From NCBI GenBank assembly GCA_031287395.1, contig JAITTA010000284.1:1-39119 (forward strand): DNA of 39,119 nt. The letters are read 5' to 3'. Source of the stretch: Dysgonamonadaceae bacterium. Its GTDB lineage: Bacteria; Bacteroidota; Bacteroidia; Bacteroidales; Azobacteroidaceae. A program made the position numbers and the translations under genes. This document shows positions 7,179-16,846 of the stretch, in pieces. Position 1 is the first letter of the stretch; each line of letters begins with the position of its first letter. The notes under the pieces were generated by a model, which saw nothing but the letters and a program-made list of their open reading frames with translations, was not told the origin of the DNA and made no database searches.

Positions 7179-9464
7179 TTATTGAAGTGAAAATGATGCT
7201 GTTTGAACATCCCGGCTATTGCTTCCAATCATCAGGACAAAATCTCCGGGTTCATAATCGTATTTCAGATCATTATTATAAAACCGGAGTAATTCCGGAG
7301 TAATGGTAAACGTTACCGTTTTAGATTCTCCCGGTTCCAGGCTGATTTTTTCAAAACCTTTCAATTCTTTTACCGGACGGGTGATACTACCGACCAGATC
7401 GCGGATGTATAGTTGTATGATCTCTTTTCCGGCTCTTTCGCCCGTATTGGTAACCACAACGGAAGCCGTCAATTCCCCGTTCGCATTGAAACTGTCGGAA
7501 CTTAAGCGGATAGCTCCATAGTTGAATGTTGTATAACTCAAGCCATAACCGAATGGATACAATGGTTCATTGCTCACATCCAGGTAGTTGCTGCGGAATT
7601 TCTGAAACCATTTTCCTTCGGCCAGAGGTCTTCCGGTATTTTTATGATTATAGAAAATGGGGATTTGTCCGATATTTTGAGGGAAACTGGCGGTCAGTTT
7701 CCCGCTGGGGTTGACGTCTCCGAAAAGAACGTCGGCAATGGCGTAAGCAGCCTCGCTTCCTCCAAACCAGGTATTCAGAATAGCGGGAACATTTTCATTT
7801 TCCCATACCAATGCCAGAGGCCTTCCGGTAAACAAGACCAAAACAACCGGTTTACCGGTTTGGACAAGAGCTTTTAACAGTTTCCGTTGGGTTTCCGGGA
7901 TTTTTATATCGGTACGGGAGCTGCTTTCTCCGCTCATTTCGGACGATTCTCCCAGGGCAGCAATGATTACATCCGCATTCCGGGCTGTTTGTACGGCTTC
8001 GTTGATGATGACCTGTTCCGGACGTTCGTCGCGTTTCAGATCCCGTCCGAACACAGTCGATCTCTTTTCCAATTCCGCATCTTCCGTTAAATTACTACCC
8101 TTAGCATAGAGGATACGGACTTTGTCTCCAACGACTTCCTTCATGCCTTCAAGCAAACCGGGAATCCGGTCCAATTTAGTAGCCACACTCCAGGTTCCGG
8201 CCATATTCGCCCCGGAATCGGCCAATGGGCCTATTAATGCGATTGTTCCCTGTTTTTTCAATGGAAGGATTTGTTTGTCGTCTTTTAACAGGACAAAACT
8301 TTCAGCCGCTATTTTACGGGCAATCGTGCGATGTTCCTTTGTATAAATTTCTGATCCGGCACGCTTTTGATCACAGTATTTATACGGATCGGAAAATAAT
8401 CCCAGCTTATATTTAGCTTCCAATATCCGGCGACAAGCAGCATCGATTTGAGCTTCGGTCACTTGACCTTCTTCCAGCGATTCGGAAAGAGTGGCCGGCA
8501 ATCCTTCGCTCACCATATCCATATCCAATCCGGCATTCAAAGCTTTAGCCGATACGGTTTTCAAATCCCCGATTCCATGATCGATCATTTCACTGACACC
8601 GGTGTAATCGCTCACGACAAAACCGTTGAATCCCCATTGTTTACGTAAAACGTCGGTAAGAAGCCATCGATTAGCGGTGGCAGGTATTCCGTCTATTTCG
8701 TTGAAAGAAGCCATGATGCTGCCTGCTCCGGCTTCTACAGCAGCATGGTAGGGCCAAAGATACTCGTTAAACATGCGCACACGGCTCATATCGACCGTAT
8801 TGTAATCCCGTCCGGATTCCGATGCTCCATACAAGGCAAAATGCTTGACGCAAGCCATGATCGTATTGTTTTGAGTCAAATCGTTACCCTGGTAACCGCG
8901 TACCATGGCTTTGGCTATTTCTCCTCCGAGGAACGGGTCTTCTCCGTTCCCTTCGGCAATCCGTCCCCAGCGGGCGTCCCGGCATAAATCCACCATCGGG
9001 CTGAAAGTCCAGCAGATGCCGTCGGCGCTTGCTTCAATAGCTGCGATCCGGGCCGATTGTTCGATTGCCTGCATATCCCAACTGCAAGCCAAGCCCAGAG
9101 GAATGGGGAAAACCGTTTCATATCCGTGAATAACGTCCATTCCAAACAATAAAGGGATTTTCAGCCGGCTTTCTTCCACGGCAAGGCGTTGCACTTCCCT
9201 GATTTTTTCACTCCCTTTAATGTTGAATAATCCTCCGACCTTTCCTTCCTTGATTTTTTTTGCAACGTCGCTGTTTTCCGCCTGACCGGTAGTGATATCT
9301 CCGGCAACCGGAAGATTGAGTTGCCCGATTTTTTCTTCCAAAGTCATCTGTTTCAACAAGCTACCAATGAAACGATTCATCTCAGCGTCTTGATTTTCTT
9401 TCTTTTTTTGAGAACAGGCTCCCATAAGTAAAGAAAGGCAGAGTAAAATTGATATTTTCTTCAT
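7179..9464 (-). CDS. GH3 beta-glucosidase, lipoprotein
   Basis: A 761-residue GH3 enzyme expected to remove glucose from the non-reducing end of beta-linked gluco-oligosaccharides. A lipobox LLMGAC at the N-terminus predicts an outer-membrane lipoprotein. The TIM-barrel part shows KHFALYGASESGRDYNTVDM, and the nucleophile is Asp286 in GFVVSDYTGV. The alpha/beta sandwich carries GESSEMSGESSSR, which should hold the acid/base Glu. The C-terminus has a fibronectin-III-like domain (ELTASVVVTNTGERAGKEII). Length and domain order are complete. Being placed between two GH144 genes points to sophorose and sophoro-oligosaccharides as substrate, as shown for the Bacteroides thetaiotaomicron GH3 enzyme BT_3567; that specificity is inferred from context here. 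Confidence 0.9.
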   Translation of the reverse strand: MKKISILLCLSLLMGACSQKKKENQDAEMNRFIGSLLKQMTLEEKIGQLNLPVAGDITTGQAENSDVAKKIKEGKVGGLFNIKGSEKIREVQRLAVEESRLKIPLLFGMDVIHGYETVFPIPLGLACSWDMQAIEQSARIAAIEASADGICWTFSPMVDLCRDARWGRIAEGNGEDPFLGGEIAKAMVRGYQGNDLTQNNTIMACVKHFALYGASESGRDYNTVDMSRVRMFNEYLWPYHAAVEAGAGSIMASFNEIDGIPATANRWLLTDVLRKQWGFNGFVVSDYTGVSEMIDHGIGDLKTVSAKALNAGLDMDMVSEGLPATLSESLEEGQVTEAQIDAACRRILEAKYKLGLFSDPYKYCDQKRAGSEIYTKEHRTIARKIAAESFVLLKDDKQILPLKKQGTIALIGPLADSGANMAGTWSVATKLDRIPGLLEGMKEVVGDKVRILYAKGSNLTEDAELEKRSTVFGRDLKRDERPEQVIINEAVQTARNADVIIAALGESSEMSGESSSRTDIKIPETQRKLLKALVQTGKPVVLVLFTGRPLALVWENENVPAILNTWFGGSEAAYAIADVLFGDVNPSGKLTASFPQNIGQIPIFYNHKNTGRPLAEGKWFQKFRSNYLDVSNEPLYPFGYGLSYTTFNYGAIRLSSDSFNANGELTASVVVTNTGERAGKEIIQLYIRDLVGSITRPVKELKGFEKISLEPGESKTVTFTITPELLRFYNNDLKYDYEPGDFVLMIGSNSRDVQTASFSLQ

Positions 9465-9492
9465 CTATCAAAATGTTAATTAATGTTAATTT

Positions 9493-11154
9493 TTAGTTTA
9501 TCTGAAAATTAAATCCTAACTTTATAAGTCCGGCCTGTACCTCCGGACAACTCATAAAAGTTTTCCAAAGCAAGCCTGTCCGGTAATTTTCTATCATCAC
9601 GACGATGGGTCCCTGATCTATTGCCAGGAATTGGTTGTCAAACCAATTGGCGGAAAGATTGAAAGCGTCTGTAAATCCATATTCTTTCCAGAGTAAATCG
9701 CCTAATTTATAATAGAAGAATTGTAAAGCGCGCATAGACTCTTCCGGGGTATAGGGCATGGATGCCAGAGCAGCCGTGGGGGCTATCACGCCTAGATCGT
9801 TTGAGGGAGAGTGAGCGCTGTATCCCGCATTCCCGTCGGAAGCGGTCAATCCCCAGCAATCGCGGCTGTAACCGGAATATTTTTTAGGATTGGCAACACA
9901 ATGATGGTAATTGATAAGGGCATGGTTCGTATTTTGCACCCAATAATCGGCGTAAGCGTCGCTCAATCCTTTCGGATTCAATCCGAGGAAAGAGTAGTGG
10001 GCGAAGAATAACGGTCCTCCGTAGACAGGGCCTAAGGGCAGGGGATATCCATAATAAGATTGTCCGTTTTTAATACCTCCGTTTTTTGCCCATCCCTGTT
10101 CATAGACCTCTTTTGATATGGGATGTGTGGGTGAAGAGGCCGCCAGGACATAAGTAATCAAACATTCGTTCCATCCGGATACCGGCAGATTCATTTCCCA
10201 TTCATAATCGGGACTCCAGTGCCAATACAGCGCTTTTTGTCCGTTTTTCTGAAACCAGGTCCAATCGATGGATTCCCAAAGCTGCCGGATGTCGTTTCGT
10301 AATTGTTGTTCATCGTTTCCGGCACTGTTAAAATACTGTCGTGCAGTCAGTAGTCCTTCAAACAGGAAAGAGGTTTCCACTAAATCGGCTCCGTTATCCT
10401 TTGTACCGAATGGCTGGGTGGCTCCTGTTTCGCCATTGATCCAGTGGGCAAAAGCGCCGTGATAACTTGTACACTTATTTTTCAGGAAACTTACCATTTT
10501 CTGAATCCGGGTCACTGCATCCTGCCGGGATACGAATCCCCGTTCGACAGCTACAATAATGGCCATGACTCCAAAACCGGTACCTCCGGTGGTTACCGTA
10601 TTGCCGGACGTACTTCTTTCCCTGGCCATTCCCGATACCGGATGACCAAAATCCCAAAAATATTTGAATGTTTGTCTTTGAACCAATGTTAAGAGTTCTT
10701 CATTCGATATTACCGGAAACTTATCGGTAGAATCTATTCCTGTTGCAAAAGTAATCGATTTTCCGGTATGGATCAATAAACCGGACTTTGACTTCAAATT
10801 GGGCAGGATATTGATTTTGTATCCGGAATACATTCTTAAGGTATTGGCCGGATTGATCTTCAGCAGGCTATCGTTTTCTTCATAACTGTATTCAGCGGAG
10901 ACTCTTATTCCATCTGAAGTGGAAAATTCAATGTTGGGAGCAACCGTATTCCGATCTACAGGAGATGAAAACCGGATACAAACGGGAGACGAAGTATTCA
11001 CTTCTTCATAAGCGTTTGTTCCCTTTGGAATTCCATCGATAAGAACCTCCTCGATCTGAAAAATTTCGGGTTCAGGGGGTACTTTGTCATCTTTACAGGA
11101 AAAGCAAAGTACAAATAACAAAAATATGGATATTGCATTCAAACGGTTTTTCAT
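9493..11154 (-). CDS. GH144 family beta-1,2-glucanase, Ig-domain lipoprotein
   Basis: A 553-residue protein with three parts. A lipoprotein signal ends in LCFSC followed by KDDKVPPEPE, an acidic tail typical of surface export. Residues about 30-140 form a bacterial Ig-like domain (SPVCIRFSSPVDRNTVAP, KSGLLIHTGKSITFATG). From about 150 to the end lies a GH144 catalytic domain: LVQRQTFKYFWDFGHP, KDNGADLVETSFLFEGLL, LYWHWSPDYEWEMNL, GPLFFAHYSFLGLNPKG, AIDQGPIVVMIENYRTGLLW. The anchored, Ig-spaced form suggests cutting of polymer at the cell surface, upstream of import. It starts the enzyme half of the locus, 28 bp before GH3, and is separated from the binding-protein half by a 239-bp gap with a hairpin. 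Family call is firm; endo action is inferred. Confidence 0.87.
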   Translation of the reverse strand: MKNRLNAISIFLLFVLCFSCKDDKVPPEPEIFQIEEVLIDGIPKGTNAYEEVNTSSPVCIRFSSPVDRNTVAPNIEFSTSDGIRVSAEYSYEENDSLLKINPANTLRMYSGYKINILPNLKSKSGLLIHTGKSITFATGIDSTDKFPVISNEELLTLVQRQTFKYFWDFGHPVSGMARERSTSGNTVTTGGTGFGVMAIIVAVERGFVSRQDAVTRIQKMVSFLKNKCTSYHGAFAHWINGETGATQPFGTKDNGADLVETSFLFEGLLTARQYFNSAGNDEQQLRNDIRQLWESIDWTWFQKNGQKALYWHWSPDYEWEMNLPVSGWNECLITYVLAASSPTHPISKEVYEQGWAKNGGIKNGQSYYGYPLPLGPVYGGPLFFAHYSFLGLNPKGLSDAYADYWVQNTNHALINYHHCVANPKKYSGYSRDCWGLTASDGNAGYSAHSPSNDLGVIAPTAALASMPYTPEESMRALQFFYYKLGDLLWKEYGFTDAFNLSANWFDNQFLAIDQGPIVVMIENYRTGLLWKTFMSCPEVQAGLIKLGFNFQIN

Positions 11155-11306
11155 AGGTACATCATTTATTTTTAAAAGTCATATGGAACTCGCGTCATTG
11201 TTGACTACGTCAATTCTTCGAATTCACACTTTTGGTACAAGTTTTGCATGCTCGTTTCATGCTGATAATGTTCTGTATTTATGTCTTTGCCGGAAGGCAT
11301 ATCCGA

Positions 11307-11336
11307 CTAAGCAGTACCTCAAAAGGTACCGCTTAG
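11307..11336. promoter_or_regulatory. intergenic hairpin inside the beta-glucan locus
   Basis: The sequence ctaagcagtacct pairs with aggtaccgcttag across a 4-base loop, giving a 13-bp stem with a single A-C mismatch. It lies in the only long gap (239 bp) of the locus, between the LamG lipoprotein and the first GH144 gene. No U-run follows on either strand, so it is not a standard terminator. It could mark mRNA processing or 3'-end protection that sets different levels for the SusCD half and the enzyme half. Confidence 0.5.
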
Positions 11337-11393
11337 ATGGATTTGCTCTCTTTTAGAGAATTTGTTGATAACCATAAATCTTTTATTCCCTTA

Positions 11394-12194
11394 TTATTGA
11401 GCCGCATTCATGATCGTTTGAATCTCCTGTTGCGTCAGCGCCTTATTAAACAAGCGTAACTCATCGATGAGGCTGGCATCCGAAAGGTGACTCCATCCGG
11501 TGAAATAAGGAGCTCCCGATCCGATAGACAGACTGGTACATCCGTCCCAATTTACTCCGCTAAAAGCGGCTTTGCTTACGACCTGACCGTTGATATAAAC
11601 GGCACATTCCGAATTTGAAATGGTAAAAGCCATAAATACCCAACCGGCGCCGGTTGTTTCGGGATTAAGCATGGCAGCGGCGCCTCCGTCAAACCAGGTA
11701 TCGGCAGTTCCGTTTCCTACATTCAGTTTGAATGTTTGTCCGCCGTTCCCTGCTTCCCGGAAGAAACGGAATCCTTTGGTACGGTTGTTTTTCGCATTGG
11801 CTGCCGCAGCCGGATCGTCGGCGCTTACGGTCAGGATTCCTCCACGATCGGGAGTTGCATTTAACTTATACCAGAATACGCCGCTAAATCCGGAAGCCGG
11901 ATCTTTTACCGGAAAAGTCAGATAACTGTTTGTCGCGCCTTTGTAGGCTTTCCCGAATTTTCCCGCTTCAAATCCCGGAGTTCCGATTATGGTCGCCTCG
12001 ACCAGAGTGAATTGCTCCGCGTAATCGTCCTCGAAAGGCAGATAAAAAATTTCTCCGTCGTATTTTGCCTTGTATGTTGGCTTGGGTTGTTCGGGATAAT
12101 CGAATGGAGGATCCTGTCCCAAGTCTTGAAAACAGGATTGCAGACTCCATGCTAAAAGGACGAGAACTATCAATGAAATTGGATGTGTCTTCAT
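11394..12194 (-). CDS. LamG/concanavalin-fold surface lipoprotein (probable glycan binder)
   Basis: A 266-residue lipoprotein (lipobox SLQSC) with a single LamG/concanavalin A-like jelly-roll domain from about residue 45 to the end. The domain begins EIFYLPFEDDYAEQF, then has SYLTFPVKD and FSGVFWYKL. It includes the typical strand CAVYINGQVVSKAAF and closes with ASLIDELRLFNKALTQQEI, a standard LamG ending. No catalytic residues of a laminarinase are evident. Its position 14 bp after susD suggests a surface glycan-binding protein (SusE/SGBP-like role) presenting beta-1,2-glucan to SusCD. Binding is inferred from fold and position only. Confidence 0.75.
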   Translation of the reverse strand: MKTHPISLIVLVLLAWSLQSCFQDLGQDPPFDYPEQPKPTYKAKYDGEIFYLPFEDDYAEQFTLVEATIIGTPGFEAGKFGKAYKGATNSYLTFPVKDPASGFSGVFWYKLNATPDRGGILTVSADDPAAAANAKNNRTKGFRFFREAGNGGQTFKLNVGNGTADTWFDGGAAAMLNPETTGAGWVFMAFTISNSECAVYINGQVVSKAAFSGVNWDGCTSLSIGSGAPYFTGWSHLSDASLIDELRLFNKALTQQEIQTIMNAAQ

Positions 12195-12208
12195 AATTTT
12201 TAAAATTT

Positions 12209-13750
12209 TTAATAATTCGGATTCTGTTTTAAAACGCCATTGGACTTATCGATTTCAGCTTGGGGGAGAGGTAAATATTTGTGTTTATCCAGGTATTTAG
12301 TTTTACCGGCAGCATGCAATACCTCCGCGGCAATTCCCCAGCGTACCAAATCGTAAAAACGATCGTATTCCATCCCCAACTCCACACGTCTTTCATGACG
12401 GATCGCGTTTCTTAATTCGGCCTGGACGGTTGTTGTCACTTTAGGCAAAATGGAAGCGTTGGAACCACGGGCACGGGCGCGAACCATTTCCAGGTATTTC
12501 AACGCATCAGCCGGATTTCCCAGTTCATTAGCTGCCTCTGAGGCCATCAAAACGATATCGGCGTAGCGGATCAGCCGGACATTGACCCAAAAACCTCCTT
12601 TTGTATAGAGTAATCTTAATGCAGGATCGGTATATGCCTTTTTATTGTAATATTTATTTGTAACATCGGCATTGGCAACCGGTTTTTCATTCCAGGGTTT
12701 ATTTGCCGGAATAGTAGAAGGATCGCCTCCCGATTTGATGAAATACAACAAAGTTTCGTCTTTTCTCGGATCTCCGGGTTCAAAAGCATCTGCCAGAAGT
12801 TGAGTCGGAGTATTCCATCCCCATCCTAAGTTCCAGTCTCCGGCGCCTCTTACTCCCTGTACCTGGGCAAATTGACTTCCGATATCGTTCGTTCCGGGTT
12901 GGGATGGAGTCGATGTACATTGCAATTCAAGAATAGATTCGCTGCCATTTTCTCCGGACTCCCTGAATATCTGTTCGTATGGAGTGTTCAGGTTGTAAAT
13001 TCCGGAATTAATGACTTCAGTGGCTGCAGTATAAGTATTTGTCCAATCGTTACGTGTCAGGTATGCTTTGGCATGCAGCGAACGGGCTGCTCCCCAGGTC
13101 AGTCGTCCGACATACACGGGACTCCACTTTTGAGGCAGATACTTAGCGGCTTCCGTCAAATCGGAATCAATCAGTTTATAAATATCGTCCACCGATGATT
13201 TGGGGACATTCGTTTGAGCGGCATCCGTTACTTTGAAATCGATTTTCGGAACTTCGCCGAAAGCTCTAACCAGGTTAAAATAAGCAAACGCTCTGAAGAA
13301 ATGGGCTTCGGACCGGTTTGTCAGGTCTCCTTCCGTTAAAGTATTACCAGCTTTTTCATACTCGCTTATATCGGAAAGGATCCTGTTTACAATATTGATG
13401 ATATCGTAGTTATTGGTCCAGTAACTTTGGAGCGAACCGTTCGATGCATTGTAATCAAAATCGTCAAACATGGTAGCAAACGCGGCGCCGTCGGAAGCGG
13501 TGCTTCCTTTTTCCGTATCTTCGGAACGGAAACTGTGAATAGCCATGGCGGTATTCCCCGTAGTTACGTGATATCCCCGCATTTTAGCATACAACGTAAA
13601 TATGTCCGTCTGAAAGGAACCTCCGGGTTCGTCTCCTTTCACCCATTGACCCTGAGGCTGTTGATCTAACAAGTCGCCGCATCCGGCATTGATTACGGCG
13701 AATAAGCCAATCGTGAGAACGAATAAGGCTTTCAATATATTTTTCTTCAT
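12209..13750 (-). CDS. SusD/RagB family nutrient-binding lipoprotein
   Basis: A 513-residue SusD-type outer-membrane lipoprotein that forms the lid of the SusC transporter. The signal peptide ends in INAGC. SusD hallmarks include GDLLDQQPQG just after the cysteine, RSEAHFFRAFAYFNLVRAFG (TPR helix pair), KSSVDDIYKLIDSDLTEAAK, LHAKAYLTRNDW, NVRLIRYADIVLMASEAANE and the closing RHERRVELGMEYDRFYDLVR followed by YLPLPQAEIDKS. Complete and undamaged. It follows susC by 26 bp. The 14-base sequence taatctcaaaaatg stands 8 bases before its start codon and is repeated at the same place before susC. Confidence 0.95.
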   Translation of the reverse strand: MKKNILKALFVLTIGLFAVINAGCGDLLDQQPQGQWVKGDEPGGSFQTDIFTLYAKMRGYHVTTGNTAMAIHSFRSEDTEKGSTASDGAAFATMFDDFDYNASNGSLQSYWTNNYDIINIVNRILSDISEYEKAGNTLTEGDLTNRSEAHFFRAFAYFNLVRAFGEVPKIDFKVTDAAQTNVPKSSVDDIYKLIDSDLTEAAKYLPQKWSPVYVGRLTWGAARSLHAKAYLTRNDWTNTYTAATEVINSGIYNLNTPYEQIFRESGENGSESILELQCTSTPSQPGTNDIGSQFAQVQGVRGAGDWNLGWGWNTPTQLLADAFEPGDPRKDETLLYFIKSGGDPSTIPANKPWNEKPVANADVTNKYYNKKAYTDPALRLLYTKGGFWVNVRLIRYADIVLMASEAANELGNPADALKYLEMVRARARGSNASILPKVTTTVQAELRNAIRHERRVELGMEYDRFYDLVRWGIAAEVLHAAGKTKYLDKHKYLPLPQAEIDKSNGVLKQNPNY

Positions 13751-13758
13751 ATCTGTAT

Positions 13759-13772
13759 CATTTTTGAGATTA
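13759..13772 (-). promoter_or_regulatory. A-rich leader motif before susD, shared with susC
   Basis: Second exact copy of the 14-base sequence found before susC, at nearly the same distance from the start codon. Confidence 0.35.
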
Positions 13773-13776
13773 AAAA

Positions 13777-16700
13777 TTAAAATGTCAGGTTCAAACCTAC
13801 CGTATAAATCGCCGGCATCGGATAAGTTCCGTCGTCGATTCCGAAAGCAATGGCGCTACCTCCGATTTCGGGGGTATAACCGATGTTTTTACTCCAGGTT
13901 TTCAGGTTCTGAACATTGGCATACAACCGTAATGATTTCACATAAACTTTATTCAACAATTGAGGGCTGAATGAATATCCCAGTTGAATGTTGCGAATAC
14001 GGAAGAAACTACCGTCTTCGATAAAATAACTGGAGTTCATCTGGTTGATTGACCTGAATGGATCCAGTACCGGTTCCCAGTTGGAGGTTCCTTCTCCGTT
14101 CCACCTGTTTATCCGTTTTGTCAGATAATTGAACTGAGCGTAGGTAGGATCGTCCCAGGTACGAAAGATTTCATTTCCGTAAACGCCCATCATATCGATA
14201 CCCAGGTCGAAGTTCTTGTAAGCCAGGTTGATGTTGAATCCATAGGTAAAATCGGGAGTCGGGTTCCCGATCATCGTCCGGTCTGCATCCGTGATTTTTC
14301 CATCCGGCACTCCGTCCGGTCCGCTGATATCGGCAAATTTCAGGTCGCCAGGAGCAATGGAAGCCAGGGTATTGACCGGAGATGTCCTGATATCCTGGTT
14401 ATTCTGATAAACACCGGTCACTTTGTATCCATAGAAATAACCCACCGGATATCCGGCAAGCGAGCGTGCGACGCTTTTGGTTCCGGAATAAATAGCATCT
14501 GCGGCGTCACGGCCCAGAGACAATACTTCGTTATCGATTGTTGTCAGGTTTCCTCCGAGGGTGTATTTGAATTCCGAATCACTTATTCTGTCCGACCACG
14601 ACCCGGAAAGTTCCAAGCCCCTGTTACGGATTTTTCCCATATTTTCCAATGAGTTCTGCGCTCCCGTGCGTGAAGGCAATGATACAATCAAATCATGGGT
14701 CGTTTTATTATAATATACCGGTTCGATTCTCAACCGTTGATTCAACAGATTCATTTCGAACCCGGCTTCCCAGGAGTTTGTTTTTTCCCAACCCAGATTC
14801 TGGACAAGGTATTGATAAGAATATCCGGTAATGATTTTATCTCCGAAAACGGCACTTCCCGAACTTGTCAATTCGGGATAGGACGGATAATTACGGCCTC
14901 CTGTGTTCTGCGAACCCAGAATACCCCATGAGCCTTTCAGTTTCAGGAAATCGATAGTCGATTGATTTTGCATGAAGTCTTCTTCCGATACCACCCAACC
15001 GGCGCCTGCGGAATAAAAGTGATCCCAGGTATTGCCGACTCCGTAAAATACGGAAGAACCGTCGCGACGGTAAGAGACATTCAACAGATAACGACTCTTG
15101 TAATTATATAAACCTCTCAACAAATAAGACATCAGGAAACGGTTGTACTGACTCCCTCCATTGGTCATGGCATTCTGATCGAGAGCGGTGATCCACCATT
15201 TATCGGAATTGTCGTTAGGGATGGAAAAAATGATATCATTGAGATTCTGGCTCCTTCCGGCGGATATCGAGGAGTAACTGAGATAATTCGTAGTAAAACC
15301 GGCAGTAGCCGTCAATCCGTGATCTCCGAATTTATTGTCGTAAGTCAGCACGTAATCGGCTTGGGTATTCAAGCGCGTCGATTTCGACTGGTTGACGGAC
15401 TGGGTTGTTCTCAGGTTACCGGCTCCCGGAATGGATGGGTCATACACGGCGAGTACAGGGATATACTGCCGCGACTCTCCGGAACTGAAATCAGCGGAAA
15501 GAGTCAGCTTGAAATTGAAGTGTTTCAGAAAATCCACTTCCCCGTAAACGCTTCCGGCTCCTCTGTAATTGATTCCGATATTGTGTTTTCCGTCGATTTC
15601 GATTGCAATCATCGGGTTCCATAACTGTGCGCTCTGAAAAGAAGGCATGATGGACAACAGTCCGGAGGCGTCGTCGCGTATGGGAGCTATCGGAGCTGCT
15701 TTTACTGCTCCCCCTACTCCCTTTGCATCAGGCGGAAGGGTCCTGGAGCCGTTGAATTTGAATCCGAATCTCACAGCATTACTGACGGAATAATCGCTAC
15801 CGAGACTGAGCGTTACTTTCTCAAACTCTTCGCTTTTAATGGAACCTTCTTCCGAAGTGTAACCGACTCCCATGTAAAATTTATTTTTCCCTGTCGAACC
15901 GATAATACTGAGATTGTTATTGGTCATGAAACCCGTCCGGAAGATTTCATCCTGCCAGTCGGTATCGGCCGACCAATAGGTATAATCGAAGGGATCCCTT
16001 TTCTGGTTTTGCAACTGCTCATTGTATAATTCCTTGAATTGAGCGGCATTGGTTACGTCCACCCGGTCGTAGATTTGCTTCCAGCCCACCGAGGTATTGA
16101 AATTGACAAGGGTCTGGCCTTCCTTCGCCTTTTTAGTTGTAATGATGATGACTCCATTAGCCCCACGCACCCCAAAGATGGCTAATGAAGAAGGATCTTT
16201 CAGGATTTCCATCGATTCGACATCAGCCGGATTCAGATAATTGATGTTATCTGCAAATAATCCATCAACAACATACAAAGGGGCAAAACCGTTGATTGAG
16301 TTTGTCCCTCGAATACGGATTTCCGGATCTTGTCCTGCCCGGCCGGTATTAATAACCTGTACCCCGGCAACTTTACCTTGTATGGAAGCCAACGGGTTTG
16401 ACGACGGCCGGTCGGAAATGTCGGAAGCCTTAATACTGACAATCGAGCCGGTCAAATCCCTTTTTTTTGCAGTACCATAACCGATAACAACGGCTTCTCC
16501 CAGGACAGTTTCCTCTTCTTTCATCCGGATATCGATTACATTATTTGTACCAACTACCACTTTTTGAGTGGCCATTCCCAGATAATAAAATTCCAAAACA
16601 TCCCCTTTATCAGCATCAATGGCGTATTTTCCATTCATATCGGTGGCGACTCCCCGTTTTGTCTGGGAAATTTGAACAGAAACGCCGATTAATGCATCCC

Positions 16701-16839
16701 CCGTTTCGTCTGTAACCGTTCCTGAAATTGACATTTTTTGTGCAAAGAGGTCAAGTCCTCCCAGGAAAAACAGACAGCAAACGACAAATACCCGCGTCTG
16801 AAATACGGATGGTAATTTCTGTTTTGAGATCTTTTTCAT
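13777..16839 (-). CDS. SusC/RagA family TonB-dependent outer-membrane transporter
   Basis: A 1020-residue TonB-dependent importer for oligosaccharides, paired with the SusD protein. A signal peptide ends at LDLFAQK. Residues about 38-115 form a carboxypeptidase-regulatory-like domain (ISGTVTDETGDALIGVSVQI). The plug follows from about 120: VIGYGTAKKRDLTGSI, LASIQGKVAGVQV, IRIRGTNSINGFAPLYVVDG, and VESMEILKDPSSLAIFGVRG followed by ANGVIIITTK. The remainder is a beta barrel ending in the aromatic VGLNLTF required for outer-membrane insertion. First gene of the locus. No HTCS, SusR or ECF/anti-sigma gene is adjacent, so the regulator must lie elsewhere. Confidence 0.95.
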   Translation of the reverse strand: MKKISKQKLPSVFQTRVFVVCCLFFLGGLDLFAQKMSISGTVTDETGDALIGVSVQISQTKRGVATDMNGKYAIDADKGDVLEFYYLGMATQKVVVGTNNVIDIRMKEEETVLGEAVVIGYGTAKKRDLTGSIVSIKASDISDRPSSNPLASIQGKVAGVQVINTGRAGQDPEIRIRGTNSINGFAPLYVVDGLFADNINYLNPADVESMEILKDPSSLAIFGVRGANGVIIITTKKAKEGQTLVNFNTSVGWKQIYDRVDVTNAAQFKELYNEQLQNQKRDPFDYTYWSADTDWQDEIFRTGFMTNNNLSIIGSTGKNKFYMGVGYTSEEGSIKSEEFEKVTLSLGSDYSVSNAVRFGFKFNGSRTLPPDAKGVGGAVKAAPIAPIRDDASGLLSIMPSFQSAQLWNPMIAIEIDGKHNIGINYRGAGSVYGEVDFLKHFNFKLTLSADFSSGESRQYIPVLAVYDPSIPGAGNLRTTQSVNQSKSTRLNTQADYVLTYDNKFGDHGLTATAGFTTNYLSYSSISAGRSQNLNDIIFSIPNDNSDKWWITALDQNAMTNGGSQYNRFLMSYLLRGLYNYKSRYLLNVSYRRDGSSVFYGVGNTWDHFYSAGAGWVVSEEDFMQNQSTIDFLKLKGSWGILGSQNTGGRNYPSYPELTSSGSAVFGDKIITGYSYQYLVQNLGWEKTNSWEAGFEMNLLNQRLRIEPVYYNKTTHDLIVSLPSRTGAQNSLENMGKIRNRGLELSGSWSDRISDSEFKYTLGGNLTTIDNEVLSLGRDAADAIYSGTKSVARSLAGYPVGYFYGYKVTGVYQNNQDIRTSPVNTLASIAPGDLKFADISGPDGVPDGKITDADRTMIGNPTPDFTYGFNINLAYKNFDLGIDMMGVYGNEIFRTWDDPTYAQFNYLTKRINRWNGEGTSNWEPVLDPFRSINQMNSSYFIEDGSFFRIRNIQLGYSFSPQLLNKVYVKSLRLYANVQNLKTWSKNIGYTPEIGGSAIAFGIDDGTYPMPAIYTVGLNLTF

Positions 16840-16846
16840 AATGTTA

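Noticed and set aside
11155..11393. Standard rho-independent terminator in the beta-glucan locus
   Set aside because: The stem there has no U-run on either strand, so it is listed as a regulatory hairpin instead.
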